Assembly: GCF_026072635.1 (NCBI RefSeq)
Contig: NZ_AP023081.1
Coordinates: forward strand, 6,010,501 to 6,074,500
DNA length: 64,000 nt
DNA from: Pseudomonas solani
GTDB lineage: Bacteria; Pseudomonadota; Gammaproteobacteria; Pseudomonadales; Pseudomonadaceae
Reading direction: 5' to 3'
Of the stretch, positions 43,422 to 52,260 are shown piece by piece. The translations under genes and the position numbers were made by a program. The first letter of the stretch is position 1, and every line of letters begins with the position of its first letter. The notes beneath the pieces are model-generated. The model ran no database searches, was not told where the DNA came from, and saw only the letters and a program-made list of their open reading frames with translations.

Positions 43422-44455
43422 CACAGCACCTCTACCGCGTGGCTCTGTCGCTCGATCAGCTGGCCGATGGGCGCCAGCGTCAGCCGCAGCTCGGCCGCCA
43501 CGGTAAGGAACTCCGCCTCGCCCTCCGGGCTCACCGCCACCAGCAGGCCGCCGCTGGTCTGCGGGTCGCACAGCAGGTCGCGCTGGGCGTCGGTGATCGG
43601 CGCGATGCGCTCGCCGTAGCTGTCGAAGTTGCGCAGGGTGCCACCGGGTACGCAGCCTTCGGCCAGGTAGTGCTCGACACCCGGCAGGCGCGGCACGCTG
43701 GCGTAATCCAGCTGCGCGGTCACGCCGGCGCCGTCGACCATCTCCACCAGGTGGCCGAGCAGGCCGAAGCCGGTGACATCGGTCATCGCCTGCACGCCGG
43801 CCAGCTTGCCGAAACGGCTGCCGGGCTTGTTCAGGGTGCACATCCAGTCGCGGGCCAGGCCCACGTCCTCGGCGCGCAGCTTGGACTTCTTCTCGGCGGT
43901 GGTGAGGATGCCGATGCCCAGCGGCTTGGTCAGGTAGAGCTTGCAGCCGGGGCTGGCGGTGTCGTTGCGCTTCATGTGGCGCTTCTCCACCACACCGGTC
44001 ACGGCCAGGCCGAAGATCGGCTCCGGCGCGTCGATCGAATGGCCGCCGGCCAGGGGGATGCCGGCAGCGTCGCACACGGCGCGACCACCACGGATCACCT
44101 CGCGGGCCACTTCCGGCGGCAGCAGGTTCACCGGCCAGCCAAGGATGGCGATGGCCATCAGCGGGTCGCCGCCCATGGCGTAGATGTCGCTGATGGCGTT
44201 GGTGGCGGCGATGCGGCCGAAGTCGAAGGGGTCGTCGACGATGGGCATGAAGAAGTCGGTGGTGGAGACCACGCCGCGCTCGTCGTCCAGGGCGTACACC
44301 GCCGCGTCGTCACGCGAGGCGTTGCCGACCCACAGGCGCGGGTCGAGGTTCTGCGCGCCGCTGCCGGCGAGGATCACCTCCAGCACCTTGGGGGAGATCT
44401 TGCAGCCGCAACCGGCGCCATGGCTGTACTGGGTCAAACGGATCGGCTCGCTCAT
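43421..44455 (-). CDS. selD: Selenophosphate synthetase
   Basis: A 344-residue enzyme that makes selenophosphate from selenide and ATP. The active-site Cys16 and Lys18/19 lie in HGAGCGCKIS, using Cys, not selenocysteine. Other conserved blocks are TTDFFMPIVDDPFDFGRIAATNA, GGHSIDAPEPIFGLAVTG and DPQTSGGLL. ATG 44455-44453 is the conserved MSEPIRLTQYSHG start. Its product feeds the coupled selU gene. It is divergent from a likely selenium ABC transporter. Confidence 0.95.
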   Translation of the reverse strand: MSEPIRLTQYSHGAGCGCKISPKVLEVILAGSGAQNLDPRLWVGNASRDDAAVYALDDERGVVSTTDFFMPIVDDPFDFGRIAATNAISDIYAMGGDPLMAIAILGWPVNLLPPEVAREVIRGGRAVCDAAGIPLAGGHSIDAPEPIFGLAVTGVVEKRHMKRNDTASPGCKLYLTKPLGIGILTTAEKKSKLRAEDVGLARDWMCTLNKPGSRFGKLAGVQAMTDVTGFGLLGHLVEMVDGAGVTAQLDYASVPRLPGVEHYLAEGCVPGGTLRNFDSYGERIAPITDAQRDLLCDPQTSGGLLVAVSPEGEAEFLTVAAELRLTLAPIGQLIERQSHAVEVL

Positions 44456-44609
44456 CACACACCTCGCAACTCTGATGGCGGCGGATTCTAGCAAAGCTGG
44501 CGTTTGCGCCTCCCATCCCTATAATCGCCGCCGATTCGTCTACCCTCAGCAAGCGCGCCCGACGCGCGACCGCTGCGCACCTTTTCCGCTATTGAACCGG
44601 AGAATCCCC

Positions 44610-45461
44610 ATGCTCAAGCGCATCCTGGCCGCCACCGCCGGCCTCACCCTGTCCCTGTCCATGCTGGCCACCCAGGCCGCCGAGGTGTTGAAGGTCAGCG
44701 CCATCCCCGACGAGGCCCCCACCGAACTGCTGCGCAAGTTCAAGCCGTTGGGCGCCTACCTGGAGAAGGAACTGGGCATGCCGGTGCAGTTCGTCCCGGT
44801 GGCCGACTACCCGGCGGTGGTCGAGGCGCTGGCCACCGACCGCCTGGACCTGGCCTGGCTGGGCGGCTTCACCTTCGTCCAGGTGCGCCTGAAGACCGGT
44901 AACGCCATCCCCCTGGTCCAGCGCGAGCAGGACGCCCAGTTCACCAGCAAGTTCATCACCGCCGACCCTGCGGTGAAGTCCCTGGCCGACCTCAAGGGCA
45001 AGACCTTCGCCTTCGGCTCCATCTCCTCCACCTCCGGCAGCCTGATGCCGCGCTACTTCATGCTCAAGGACGGCATCAAGCCGGAAGGCTACTTCAGCCG
45101 CATCGGCTATTCCGGTGCCCATGACGCCACCGCTGCCTGGGTGCAGGCCGGCAAGGTGGACGGCGGCGTGCTGAACGCCAGCGTCTGGGACAAGCTGGTC
45201 GCCGCCGGCAAGGTCGACACCAGCAAGGTGCGCGTGTTCGCCACCACCCCGGCCTACTACGACTACAACTGGACCGTGCGCGGCACCCTCGACCCGGCGC
45301 TGGCCGAGAAGATCAAGAAGGCCTTCCTCGCCCTCGACCCGGCCAACCCCGAGCACAAGGCCATCCTCGACCTGCAGGCCGCCAGCCGCTTCATCGAGAC
45401 CCAGCCGGACAACTACAAAGGCATCGAGGAAGCCGCCCGGGCCGCCGACCTGCTGAAATGA
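44610..45461 (+). CDS. PhnD-like periplasmic binding protein, putative selenate/selenium transporter
   Basis: A 283-residue binding protein with a signal peptide (ILAATAGLTLSLSMLATQAAE). The fold is that of phosphonate/phosphite binders (AIPDEAPTELLRKFKPLGAYLEKELG, DRLDLAWLGGFTFVQ, SISSTSGSLMPRYFM). The next three genes complete an ABC importer. No phosphonate-degradation genes follow. The divergent selD-selU pair instead supports import of a selenium oxyanion, and NCBI has a model for such binders (recalled as TIGR04553, not checked). Confidence 0.85.
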   Translation: MLKRILAATAGLTLSLSMLATQAAEVLKVSAIPDEAPTELLRKFKPLGAYLEKELGMPVQFVPVADYPAVVEALATDRLDLAWLGGFTFVQVRLKTGNAIPLVQREQDAQFTSKFITADPAVKSLADLKGKTFAFGSISSTSGSLMPRYFMLKDGIKPEGYFSRIGYSGAHDATAAWVQAGKVDGGVLNASVWDKLVAAGKVDTSKVRVFATTPAYYDYNWTVRGTLDPALAEKIKKAFLALDPANPEHKAILDLQAASRFIETQPDNYKGIEEAARAADLLK

Positions 45462-46255
45462 GCCTGCGCCTCACCGACGCCGGCCTGCGACACGGCACCG
45501 GCGTCCAGGCCCTGCGTGGCGTCGACCTGGCCATCGCCAGCGGCGAACGGGTCGCCATCATCGGCCCGTCCGGCGCCGGCAAATCCAGCCTGCTGTCCCT
45601 GCTGGCCAGCGCCGTGCGCCCCAGTTCGGGCGAGGTGGAGCTGCTCGGCGAACGCCCCTGGGCCTGCTCCGCCGCAGCCCGGCAACGCCTGCGCGCGCGC
45701 ATCGGCCTGATCCACCAGGCACCGCCCCTGCCGCCTCGGCAACGGGTGGTCACCGCCGTGCTGGCCGGCAAGCTCGGCCAGTGGGGGCTGGGCCGCGCCC
45801 TGCTCAACCTGCTGCATCCGCTGGATGTCCCGGGCGCCCGCGCCGTGCTCGCCCGGCTGGACCTGGCCGACAAGCTGTTCGCCCAATGCCAGCAGCTCTC
45901 CGGCGGCCAGCTGCAACGGGTCGGCATCGCCCGTGCGCTGTACCAGGCCCCGCAGCTGCTGCTCGCCGACGAACCGGTTTCGGCGATGGACCCGGTGCTC
46001 GCCGACCACACCCTCAGCGTGCTCTGCCGCCACGCCAGCGCCCAGGGCGTGACACTGGTCGCCAGCCTCCACGCGGTGGACCTGGCCCTGGCGCATTTCC
46101 CGCGCATCATCGGCGTGCGCGAGGGCCGCATCGCCTTCGACCGTCCCGCCGCCGAGGTCGACCAGCCCCTGCTCGACGCGCTCTACGCCAACGAGCAACT
46201 GGCCTCGCCGCAGCCGCCATCGGCGACGCTGCGGCTGCAGATCCCCCGATGCTGA
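45458..46255 (+). CDS. ABC transporter ATP-binding protein (PhnC-like), putative selenium import
   Basis: A 265-residue ATPase. Walker A is GPSGAGKS, the Q-loop is in GLIHQAPPLPP, the signature is LSGGQLQRVGIARAL, Walker B is LLLADEPVSAMDP, and the switch His is in ASLHAVD. The start overlaps the binding-protein stop (ATGA). It energises the two permeases downstream. PhnC-like by sequence; selenium role by context. Confidence 0.88.
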   Translation: MSLRLTDAGLRHGTGVQALRGVDLAIASGERVAIIGPSGAGKSSLLSLLASAVRPSSGEVELLGERPWACSAAARQRLRARIGLIHQAPPLPPRQRVVTAVLAGKLGQWGLGRALLNLLHPLDVPGARAVLARLDLADKLFAQCQQLSGGQLQRVGIARALYQAPQLLLADEPVSAMDPVLADHTLSVLCRHASAQGVTLVASLHAVDLALAHFPRIIGVREGRIAFDRPAAEVDQPLLDALYANEQLASPQPPSATLRLQIPRC

Positions 46256-47076
46256 GCCGCGACACCCGCGACCCCGCTGCCCTGCCCCGCCTGCTGCTGA
46301 CGCTGCTGGCCGTCGCGCTGCTGTGGCCCGGCATCCGCCTGGCCGAGCTCGACCCGGGCGTGCTGCTGCAGGCCGATAGCCAGAGCGAGATGGGCCGCTT
46401 CGTCGCCGGCTTCTGGCCGCCAGCGCATACACCCGACTTCCTCGCCCTGCTGTTGGACGCCACCCTGCAGACCCTGGCCATCGCCACCGCCGGCATGGCC
46501 CTGGCGCTGCTGGTGGCGGTGCCCGCCGGCCTGGCCGCCAGCCGTGCCCTGTCGCTCTCCGCCGCCTCCCGTGGCGGGCGCCCGAGTGCCCTCGGCCAGG
46601 CCCTGCGCTGGCCCATCCGCGGGCTGCTGATCTTCCTGCGTAGCGTGCCGGAGATCGTCTGGGCGCTGCTCTTCGTCCGCGCCGTCGGCCTCGGCCCCAC
46701 TGCGGGCGTGCTGGCCATCGCCATCACCTACGCCGGCATGCTCGGCAAGGTCTATGCGGAAATCCTCGAATCGGTGGACCAGCGCCCCATGCACGCCCTG
46801 CTGCAGGCCGGCAGCGGCCGCCTGGGCGCCTTCGTCTACGGCCTGCTGCCCAACGCCGCCGCCGAGCTGACCTCCTACACCCTGTACCGCTGGGAATGCG
46901 CCATCCGCGCCTCGGTGGTGATGGGCTTCGTCGGTGCCGGCGGCCTGGGCCAGCAGATCGACCTGTCGCTGCGCATGTTCGCCGGTGGCGAGGTGGCCAG
47001 CATGCTGCTGACCTTCTTCCTCCTGGTGCTGCTCGCCGACCAGCTCAGCCGCGTGCTGCGCGGGAGGCTGGCATGA
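46249..47076 (+). CDS. ABC transporter permease (PhnE-like), putative selenium import, first of two
   Basis: A 275-residue inner-membrane permease with six or so helices. The binding-protein-dependent transport signature (LQAGSGRLGAFVYGLLPNAAAELTSYTLYRWE) lies near residue 185, preceded by RSVPEIVWALLFVRAVGLGP. It overlaps the ATPase gene by seven bases and the next permease by four. The paralogous second permease makes a heterodimer likely. Confidence 0.87.
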   Translation: MLSRDTRDPAALPRLLLTLLAVALLWPGIRLAELDPGVLLQADSQSEMGRFVAGFWPPAHTPDFLALLLDATLQTLAIATAGMALALLVAVPAGLAASRALSLSAASRGGRPSALGQALRWPIRGLLIFLRSVPEIVWALLFVRAVGLGPTAGVLAIAITYAGMLGKVYAEILESVDQRPMHALLQAGSGRLGAFVYGLLPNAAAELTSYTLYRWECAIRASVVMGFVGAGGLGQQIDLSLRMFAGGEVASMLLTFFLLVLLADQLSRVLRGRLA

Positions 47077-47840
47077 AGCGCCTGGCCAATGCCGCCCTGC
47101 TGCTGGCGGCCCTCGCTGCCGTGGTCGCCTCCTTCCTCTACCTGGGGCTGGACCTGCTCGCCCTCACCGAGGCGGGCAACCTCAAGCAGATGGGCGCCTA
47201 CGCCGCGCGCTTCCTGCAACCGGACCTGAGCGCCCCCCACCTGCAGGCCATCGCCCACGGCGCCCTGGAAACCCTCGCCATGTCGGCCCTCGGCACCCTG
47301 CTGGCGGCCCTCGTCGGGCTGCTCCTGGCGCTGCCCGCCGCCGGGCGTTTCGGCAAGCCACTGCAGGCCGTCACCCGCCTGCTGCTCAACGGCCTGCGCG
47401 CCATTCCCGAGCTGGTCTGGGCCGCACTGATGGTGCTCGCCGCCGGCCTCGGCCCCAACGCCGGCACCCTGGCCCTGGCCCTGCACACCGCCGGCGTGCT
47501 CGGCCGCCTGTTCGCCGAAGCCCTGGAAAACACCCCAACGGCCCCAGCCGAGGCCATCCGCCAACAGGGCGGCGGGCAGGTCGCCGCCTTCTGCTACGGC
47601 ACCCTGCCCAACCTCTGGCCGCAGCTGCTGGCCTACTCGCTGTACCGCTGGGAAAACAACATCCGCATGGCCAGCGTGCTCGGCTTCGTCGGCGCCGGCG
47701 GCCTGGGGCAGATGCTCTACGTCAGCCTCAGCCTGTTCCAGGAAGCCCAGGCCAGCAGCGTGATCCTCGCCATGCTGGCGTTGGTGTTCGCCGTCGACGC
47801 CCTCAGCGGCTGGACGCGCCAGCGCTGGGTGCGCGCCTGA
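47073..47840 (+). CDS. ABC transporter permease (PhnE-like), putative selenium import, second of two
   Basis: A 255-residue permease similar to the one upstream: RAIPELVWAALMVLAAGLGP, YGTLPNLWPQLLAYSLYRWENNIRM-type EAA region and GFVGAGGLGQMLY. The ATG overlaps the previous gene (ATGA). It is the last gene of the four-gene transporter operon. Confidence 0.87.
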   Translation: MKRLANAALLLAALAAVVASFLYLGLDLLALTEAGNLKQMGAYAARFLQPDLSAPHLQAIAHGALETLAMSALGTLLAALVGLLLALPAAGRFGKPLQAVTRLLLNGLRAIPELVWAALMVLAAGLGPNAGTLALALHTAGVLGRLFAEALENTPTAPAEAIRQQGGGQVAAFCYGTLPNLWPQLLAYSLYRWENNIRMASVLGFVGAGGLGQMLYVSLSLFQEAQASSVILAMLALVFAVDALSGWTRQRWVRA

Positions 47841-47944
47841 GACGGACGCGTACCGTGATGCCGCCAGGGCGCTCGCCCCACTCCCCCTACAACCCCGCGA
47901 GCCCTGCAGGTCGGGCACGGAGCACAAATGCCAACGCGAGCTTG

Positions 47945-48089
47945 TTCGTAGGATGGCGTAGAGCTATGCGAAACCCATCAAGCGGAGCCACAGGCGCCCA
48001 CCAAATCGAGCCCCGCCCCGTTGGGCGCCGCTGCGCTCGGCGCCAACCTACGGGGCGACGAACGCCGAGGGCGCCACGCCTTCCCATTG
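47945..48089. repeat. Composite repeat overlapping the 3' end of the AraC gene
   Basis: The 145-base block starts with the 35-base dispersed motif (47945-47979), continues through a G/C-rich middle with GCCCCGTTGGGC, and ends inside the coding end of the AraC gene (48058-48089, core GAACGCCGAGGGCGCCACGC). A similar block with the same order is found at 52500-52648. The 32-base end part recurs a third time at 52375-52406. Confidence 0.75.
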
Positions 48090-49052
48090 TTTGAAGGCGC
48101 GCCGGAAGTTGGCCACGTCGCTGTAGCCCAGGACCTGGGCGATTTCCTCCACCGTCAGCCGGCCGGCGCGGAGGTGTTCGATGGCCAGCACGTGGCGGAC
48201 TTCCTTGAGGATCTGCTTGTAGCTGGTGCCCTCCGCGAGCAGGCGGCGGTGCAGCGTGCGAGGCGTCATGTAGAGCAGGCGCGCGATGGTGACGAGGCTG
48301 GGGAAGGCGTTCTGCCGTTCGAGGATGAGCCGGCGCACCCGCGCACCCAGGGAGCTCTTCTCCCCCAGCTTCTTCAGCTCGCGCTGGCAGATCAGCTCCG
48401 CCTCGCGGAAGGCGGAAGGGTCCGCCATGCGCAGCGGCGTATCCAGCATCGCCGTGTCGAAGGTGAAGCCGGCCCAAGACTGCGCATAGTCCACCGGGCA
48501 GCCGAAGAGCTGCTCGGCCAGTGCCGCGTAGATGGGCTGCGGGGCCGGGAAGCTGATGCGGCTGGCCGAGCGCCCGGCCGGGGTGATGGCGTCGAAGATG
48601 TTCTTCACCGCCAGCATCACCGCTTCCATCACCGTCTGCTCCACCTCGCCGAGCGGGTACTCGGCCACGAAGCGCAGGTGTTCCCGGGCCTGGGCCGGTT
48701 CGCCGTCGAGCTGCACCCGGGCCAGGGTGGTGCGCACCGCCAGGTAGCGCTCCAGCAGCTGGATGACCTGGCGCAGGGAGCCGCCCTGCAGCGCGGCAAA
48801 ACCGAGAACGCCGTGGGTGCCGACACCCAGCCGCTCGCCGATCAACAGCCCCAGCGCCGGCTCGCCGCTGAGCCGCAGCGCCTGCTGCATCAGCGGCCCG
48901 AACAGCTCGATACCGGGCTGGTACTCCGGGTCGTCCAGCAGCGCGGGGGCCACGCCGCAATCGGCCAGCCATTCGCCCGGGGCCACACCCATCACCCGCA
49001 GCTGTTCCGCGACCTGTCGCAGGTACTGCACGGGGAGTCGGAAGTCAGGCAT
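48048..49052 (-). CDS. AraC-family regulator, probable control of the adjacent hydroxylase operon
   Basis: A 334-residue regulator. The ATG at 49052-49050 follows AGAGG, while the in-frame ATG at 49073 has no such site. The N-terminal Arabinose_bd domain (GVAPGEWLADCGVAPALLDDPEY, LGLLIGERLGVGTHGVLGFA) is followed by C-terminal HTHs (IARLLYMTPRTLHRRLLAEG, EEIAQVLGYSDVANFRRAFKQWEG). It resembles regulators of alkane and aromatic oxygenases. It is divergent from the reductase and hydroxylase genes at 49194, so it is probably their activator. Its final codons (WEGVAPSAFVAP) lie in a repeat duplicated elsewhere. Confidence 0.88.
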   Translation of the reverse strand: MPDFRLPVQYLRQVAEQLRVMGVAPGEWLADCGVAPALLDDPEYQPGIELFGPLMQQALRLSGEPALGLLIGERLGVGTHGVLGFAALQGGSLRQVIQLLERYLAVRTTLARVQLDGEPAQAREHLRFVAEYPLGEVEQTVMEAVMLAVKNIFDAITPAGRSASRISFPAPQPIYAALAEQLFGCPVDYAQSWAGFTFDTAMLDTPLRMADPSAFREAELICQRELKKLGEKSSLGARVRRLILERQNAFPSLVTIARLLYMTPRTLHRRLLAEGTSYKQILKEVRHVLAIEHLRAGRLTVEEIAQVLGYSDVANFRRAFKQWEGVAPSAFVAP

Positions 49053-49193
49053 GGGCGCCTCTGTGGCTCGCATCTGGCGGGGGCGAAAGTGTCATTTAAT
49101 GACCCCCAGAATGTCAATTGAGGCCCTCTCCTCCTCCCCGGCGACACCCCTAGGATTCAGCCGTCCGACCCAACAATCACAACAGGAGGACGC

Positions 49194-50228
49194 ATGTTTC
49201 CATTCCGCTCCCGATCCCGCCCCAGCCAGGTGCGGATCAACGCCACCGAGATCCTGGTGAACCCGAAGGAAACCCTGCTGCAGGCCGCCCTGCGCCACGG
49301 CATCGACTTCCCCCACAGCTGCCGCGTGGGCGGTTGCGCCACCTGCAAGTGCAGGCTGCTGTCCGGCCGCGTGCGCGAGCTGACCGAAGCCAGCTACGTG
49401 CTCACGGACGAGGAGCTGGACCAGGGCTACATCCTCGCCTGCCAGAGCGTGCCCCAGGGGGACCTGCGCATCGAGGTGGACCTCGCCCGGCACAGCGCCA
49501 GGCGCCGCGTGCGTGGCAAGGTGGTCGGCCAGCAGCGGCTCACCCACGACATCACCCACCTGCAGGTGCAGCTCGACGAGGCCCTGCCCTACAAGGCCGG
49601 CCAGTACGCAACGCTGACCCTCGACGCCCTGCCCGGCCAGCCACGGCCGTTCTCCTTCTGCACGCCGATGCAGCCCGATGCCCAGGTCGGCTTCTTCATC
49701 CGCAAGGTGCCCGGCGGCGTCTTCACCGGGTGGGTGGACGAACGCCCGTTGCTGGGCCAGGGCCTGGTGCTCGAAGGGCCCCAGGGCGACTTCCACCTGC
49801 GCCCCGCAACAGCGCCCTTGCTGCTGGTCGCCGGCGGCAGCGGCCTGGCGCCCCTGCTGGCGATCCTGCACGAGGCCCTGGCCGCTGGCGTCACCCGCCC
49901 GGCCACCCTGCTGTTCGGCGCCCGCCAGCAGCGCGACCTCTACGCCCTGGCAGACATCACCGCCATCGCCGCCCGATGGCCCGCGCCCTTCCGCTTCGTC
50001 CCGGTGCTCTCCGATATCGCCCCCGAGACACCCTGGAGCGGCGCGCGCGGGCTGGTCACGGCGCAGATCCCGGCGCTGCTGGAGCCCGGCGCCCACGCCT
50101 ACCTCTGCGGCCCGCCCGCGATGATCGACAGCGCCAGTGCGCTGCTGCGCGGCCTGGGCGTGGCGCCCGAGCACATCCACGCCGACCGCTTCACCACCAC
50201 CGCACCGGCGGCCCTGGCCGACGCCTGA
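49194..50228 (+). CDS. XylA-like electron-transfer reductase ([2Fe-2S], FAD, NADH)
   Basis: A 344-residue reductase with ferredoxin domain first (Cys43, Cys48, Cys51, Cys83; SCRVGGCATCKC...ACQ). The FAD domain follows (RPFSFCTPMQ) and then the NAD domain (LLLVAGGSGLAPLLAIL, YLCGPPAMID). This order matches XylA of xylene monooxygenase and other class IB reductases. A strong ribosome-binding site AACAGGAGG precedes ATG 49194. The next gene, 23 bases away, encodes the membrane hydroxylase it should serve. Confidence 0.88.
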   Translation: MFPFRSRSRPSQVRINATEILVNPKETLLQAALRHGIDFPHSCRVGGCATCKCRLLSGRVRELTEASYVLTDEELDQGYILACQSVPQGDLRIEVDLARHSARRRVRGKVVGQQRLTHDITHLQVQLDEALPYKAGQYATLTLDALPGQPRPFSFCTPMQPDAQVGFFIRKVPGGVFTGWVDERPLLGQGLVLEGPQGDFHLRPATAPLLLVAGGSGLAPLLAILHEALAAGVTRPATLLFGARQQRDLYALADITAIAARWPAPFRFVPVLSDIAPETPWSGARGLVTAQIPALLEPGAHAYLCGPPAMIDSASALLRGLGVAPEHIHADRFTTTAPAALADA

Positions 50229-50251
50229 TCACCACAACAAGAGAAACCACC

Positions 50252-51433
50252 ATGAACGCGTTGCACTACCTGAAGTACTTCCTGTTCCAGGGCATCGGGC
50301 TGCTCGCCGCGCTGTCCCTGCTGGCCGGCGGCATCTGGACCAGCGCCGGGCTGCTGGCGATCCTCGCCTTCTACCTCGTCGGCGATGCCATCGCGGGGGA
50401 CGACACCAGCACCCCGCACTTCAAGCATCCCGGCATCCTCACCGTCCAGCTGTGGCTGGCCCTGCCGCTGCTCGGCTTCATCGTCTTCGCGGCGCTGTGG
50501 AGCGTCAGCGCAGGCGACCCGTTGGGCTTCGGCGCGGCCCTCAGTCGCCTCAGCGGCCGTGACCTGATCGCCGCCCGCGACGCCACCGCCGGCATCCACC
50601 ACGTCTCGGCCTGGCTGCTCACCGGCCTGATGATCGGCATGATCGGCACCATCACCGCCCATGAACTCACCCACCGCACCTGGGACCGGGTCTCCATGCT
50701 CATCGGCCGCTGGCTGCTGGCCTTCAGCTTCGACACGGTGTTCGCCATCGAGCACGTCTACGGCCATCACCGCTACGTCTCCACCACCGAAGACCCGGCC
50801 ACCGCGCCGCGTGGGCGCAACGTCTACTGGCACGTGCTCGTCTCCACCCTCAAGGGCAACCTCAGCGCCTGGCACATCGAGCGCCGCCGCCTCGCCAGGA
50901 AGGGCCAAAGCCTGTTCGGCTGGCACAACGCGGTGCTGCGCGGGCACGCCATGAGTCTGCTGCTGGTGGCCGCCGCCTGGGGCATCGGTGGCTGGCGCGT
51001 GGCGCTGTTCTTCATCGCCTGCGCGCTGTGGGGCAAGGCCCTGCTGGAGATCGTCAACTACATGGAGCACTACGGCATGGTGCGCAACCCGGCCACGCCG
51101 GTGCAGCCCCGTCACTCGTGGAACAGCAACCGGCGCATCAGCTCCTGGAGCATGTTCAACCTCACCCGCCACTCCCACCACCACGCCCAGGGTGAGGTGC
51201 CCTACCAGGACCTGCGCCCCTTCCCGGACGCGCCGATGATGATCGGCGGCTACCTCACGACCATCATGGTCGCGATGATCCCGCCGCTCTGGCACAAGCT
51301 GATGACGCCCAAGGTCCTGGCCTGGGACGCCCACTTCGCTAACGAGGAAGAACGCCAGCTGGCGGCCGAGGCCAACCGCCGCAGCGGCATCGCGGCCATG
51401 GCGGAAAACGCCCACGCCCGCAGGTTGGGCTGA
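50252..51433 (+). CDS. AlkB/XylM-type membrane diiron hydroxylase
   Basis: A 393-residue integral-membrane non-heme diiron oxygenase. The histidine boxes are in order: ITAHELTHRTW, EHVYGHHRYVS, NYMEHYG and RHSHHHAQGE. The NYxEHYG block and the RHSxHH box are diagnostic of alkane/xylene monooxygenases and separate them from ordinary desaturases. It should hydroxylate a terminal methyl or methylene group using electrons from the XylA-like reductase. No separate rubredoxin gene is present, which argues for a XylMA-like two-component system instead of a standard AlkBGT. Substrate unknown. Confidence 0.88.
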   Translation: MNALHYLKYFLFQGIGLLAALSLLAGGIWTSAGLLAILAFYLVGDAIAGDDTSTPHFKHPGILTVQLWLALPLLGFIVFAALWSVSAGDPLGFGAALSRLSGRDLIAARDATAGIHHVSAWLLTGLMIGMIGTITAHELTHRTWDRVSMLIGRWLLAFSFDTVFAIEHVYGHHRYVSTTEDPATAPRGRNVYWHVLVSTLKGNLSAWHIERRRLARKGQSLFGWHNAVLRGHAMSLLLVAAAWGIGGWRVALFFIACALWGKALLEIVNYMEHYGMVRNPATPVQPRHSWNSNRRISSWSMFNLTRHSHHHAQGEVPYQDLRPFPDAPMMIGGYLTTIMVAMIPPLWHKLMTPKVLAWDAHFANEEERQLAAEANRRSGIAAMAENAHARRLG

Positions 51434-51630
51434 AGCAGGCAAGCCAGGCCGTGCACAGCGCCCGCGTGGTGTAGGTCGGGTGCAACCCAGCGGGATGGGG
51501 CACAGAAGCCAACGCGGGTTTCACCCGCCCTACGCGGTGACTCAGAAGGTTGAAGGCTCGCGCCCGACGACGGCTCAGCCCAGCGGCTTATCGAAGAACA
51601 CCCGGGCGAAGCCGTCCTCGACCTGGCGCA

Positions 51631-52260
51631 TCAGCGCGCAAATATCCGTTGCAGCCCCAGCGCCACCAGCGCCGCACCGGCGCAACCATTGATGCCCCGC
51701 TCGATGCGCAGGTAGCTCGACCGCAGCGCGGCGGAGCCGAAGACCTGGGCCAGCCCGATATGCAAGCCGAACGACAGCACGCCGATGAGCAGCACGGTGA
51801 CCGGGTAGAACCACAGTGGCGCCCCCACCGGGAAGATGGCGGCGAAGGCGCTGGTCCAGAAGGCCGCGCCCTTGGGGTTGGTCACGCAGGTGAGCAGGCC
51901 GATGCGGTACGCGGCCAGGCGCGAGCCATCGAGCTCGGGCTGCTCCACCGGCGTCCGACGTGGCGTTGGGTGGAGGGCCGACCGCAGCAGCCGACCGCCG
52001 TACCACACCAGGTAGGCGGCACCGGCCAGGCGCACGCCGGACTCCAGCCAGGGGTGCTGCGCCAGCAGGGTCGCCAGCCCGGCGATGGACACAATCACCC
52101 AGAACACCGAGCCGGTGGTGATGCCGAAGGCGACGTAACGCGCATCCCGGTGCCGCTGGCTCAGAGCCATCTGGCTGAGGATGAAGAAGTTCGGCCCGGG
52201 GCTGGCGAGCACCGCCAGGTAGATGCCGCTGATCAGCAGCAGGGAATAGGCGTAGGTCAT
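51631..52260 (-). CDS. LysE/RhtB-family exporter
   Basis: A 209-residue inner-membrane exporter of amino acids or related metabolites. The family signature is ASPGPNFFILSQMALSQ near residues 19-35, followed by GITTGSVFWVIVSIAGLATLL and LTCVTNPKGAAFWTSAFAA. About six helices. The ATG at 52260-52258 is chosen; the frame is open upstream into repeat sequence. Neighbouring intergenic repeats on both sides hide any promoter. Confidence 0.9.
   Translation of the reverse strand: MTYAYSLLLISGIYLAVLASPGPNFFILSQMALSQRHRDARYVAFGITTGSVFWVIVSIAGLATLLAQHPWLESGVRLAGAAYLVWYGGRLLRSALHPTPRRTPVEQPELDGSRLAAYRIGLLTCVTNPKGAAFWTSAFAAIFPVGAPLWFYPVTVLLIGVLSFGLHIGLAQVFGSAALRSSYLRIERGINGCAGAALVALGLQRIFAR

Noticed and set aside
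44610..47840. Phosphonate uptake system
   Set aside because: The transporter sequence resembles PhnCDE, but there is no phosphonate catabolism here, while selD and selU lie next to it.
49334..50251. N-terminal extension of the AlkB-like frame
   Set aside because: It lies inside the reductase gene in another frame. Homology begins at ATG 50252.
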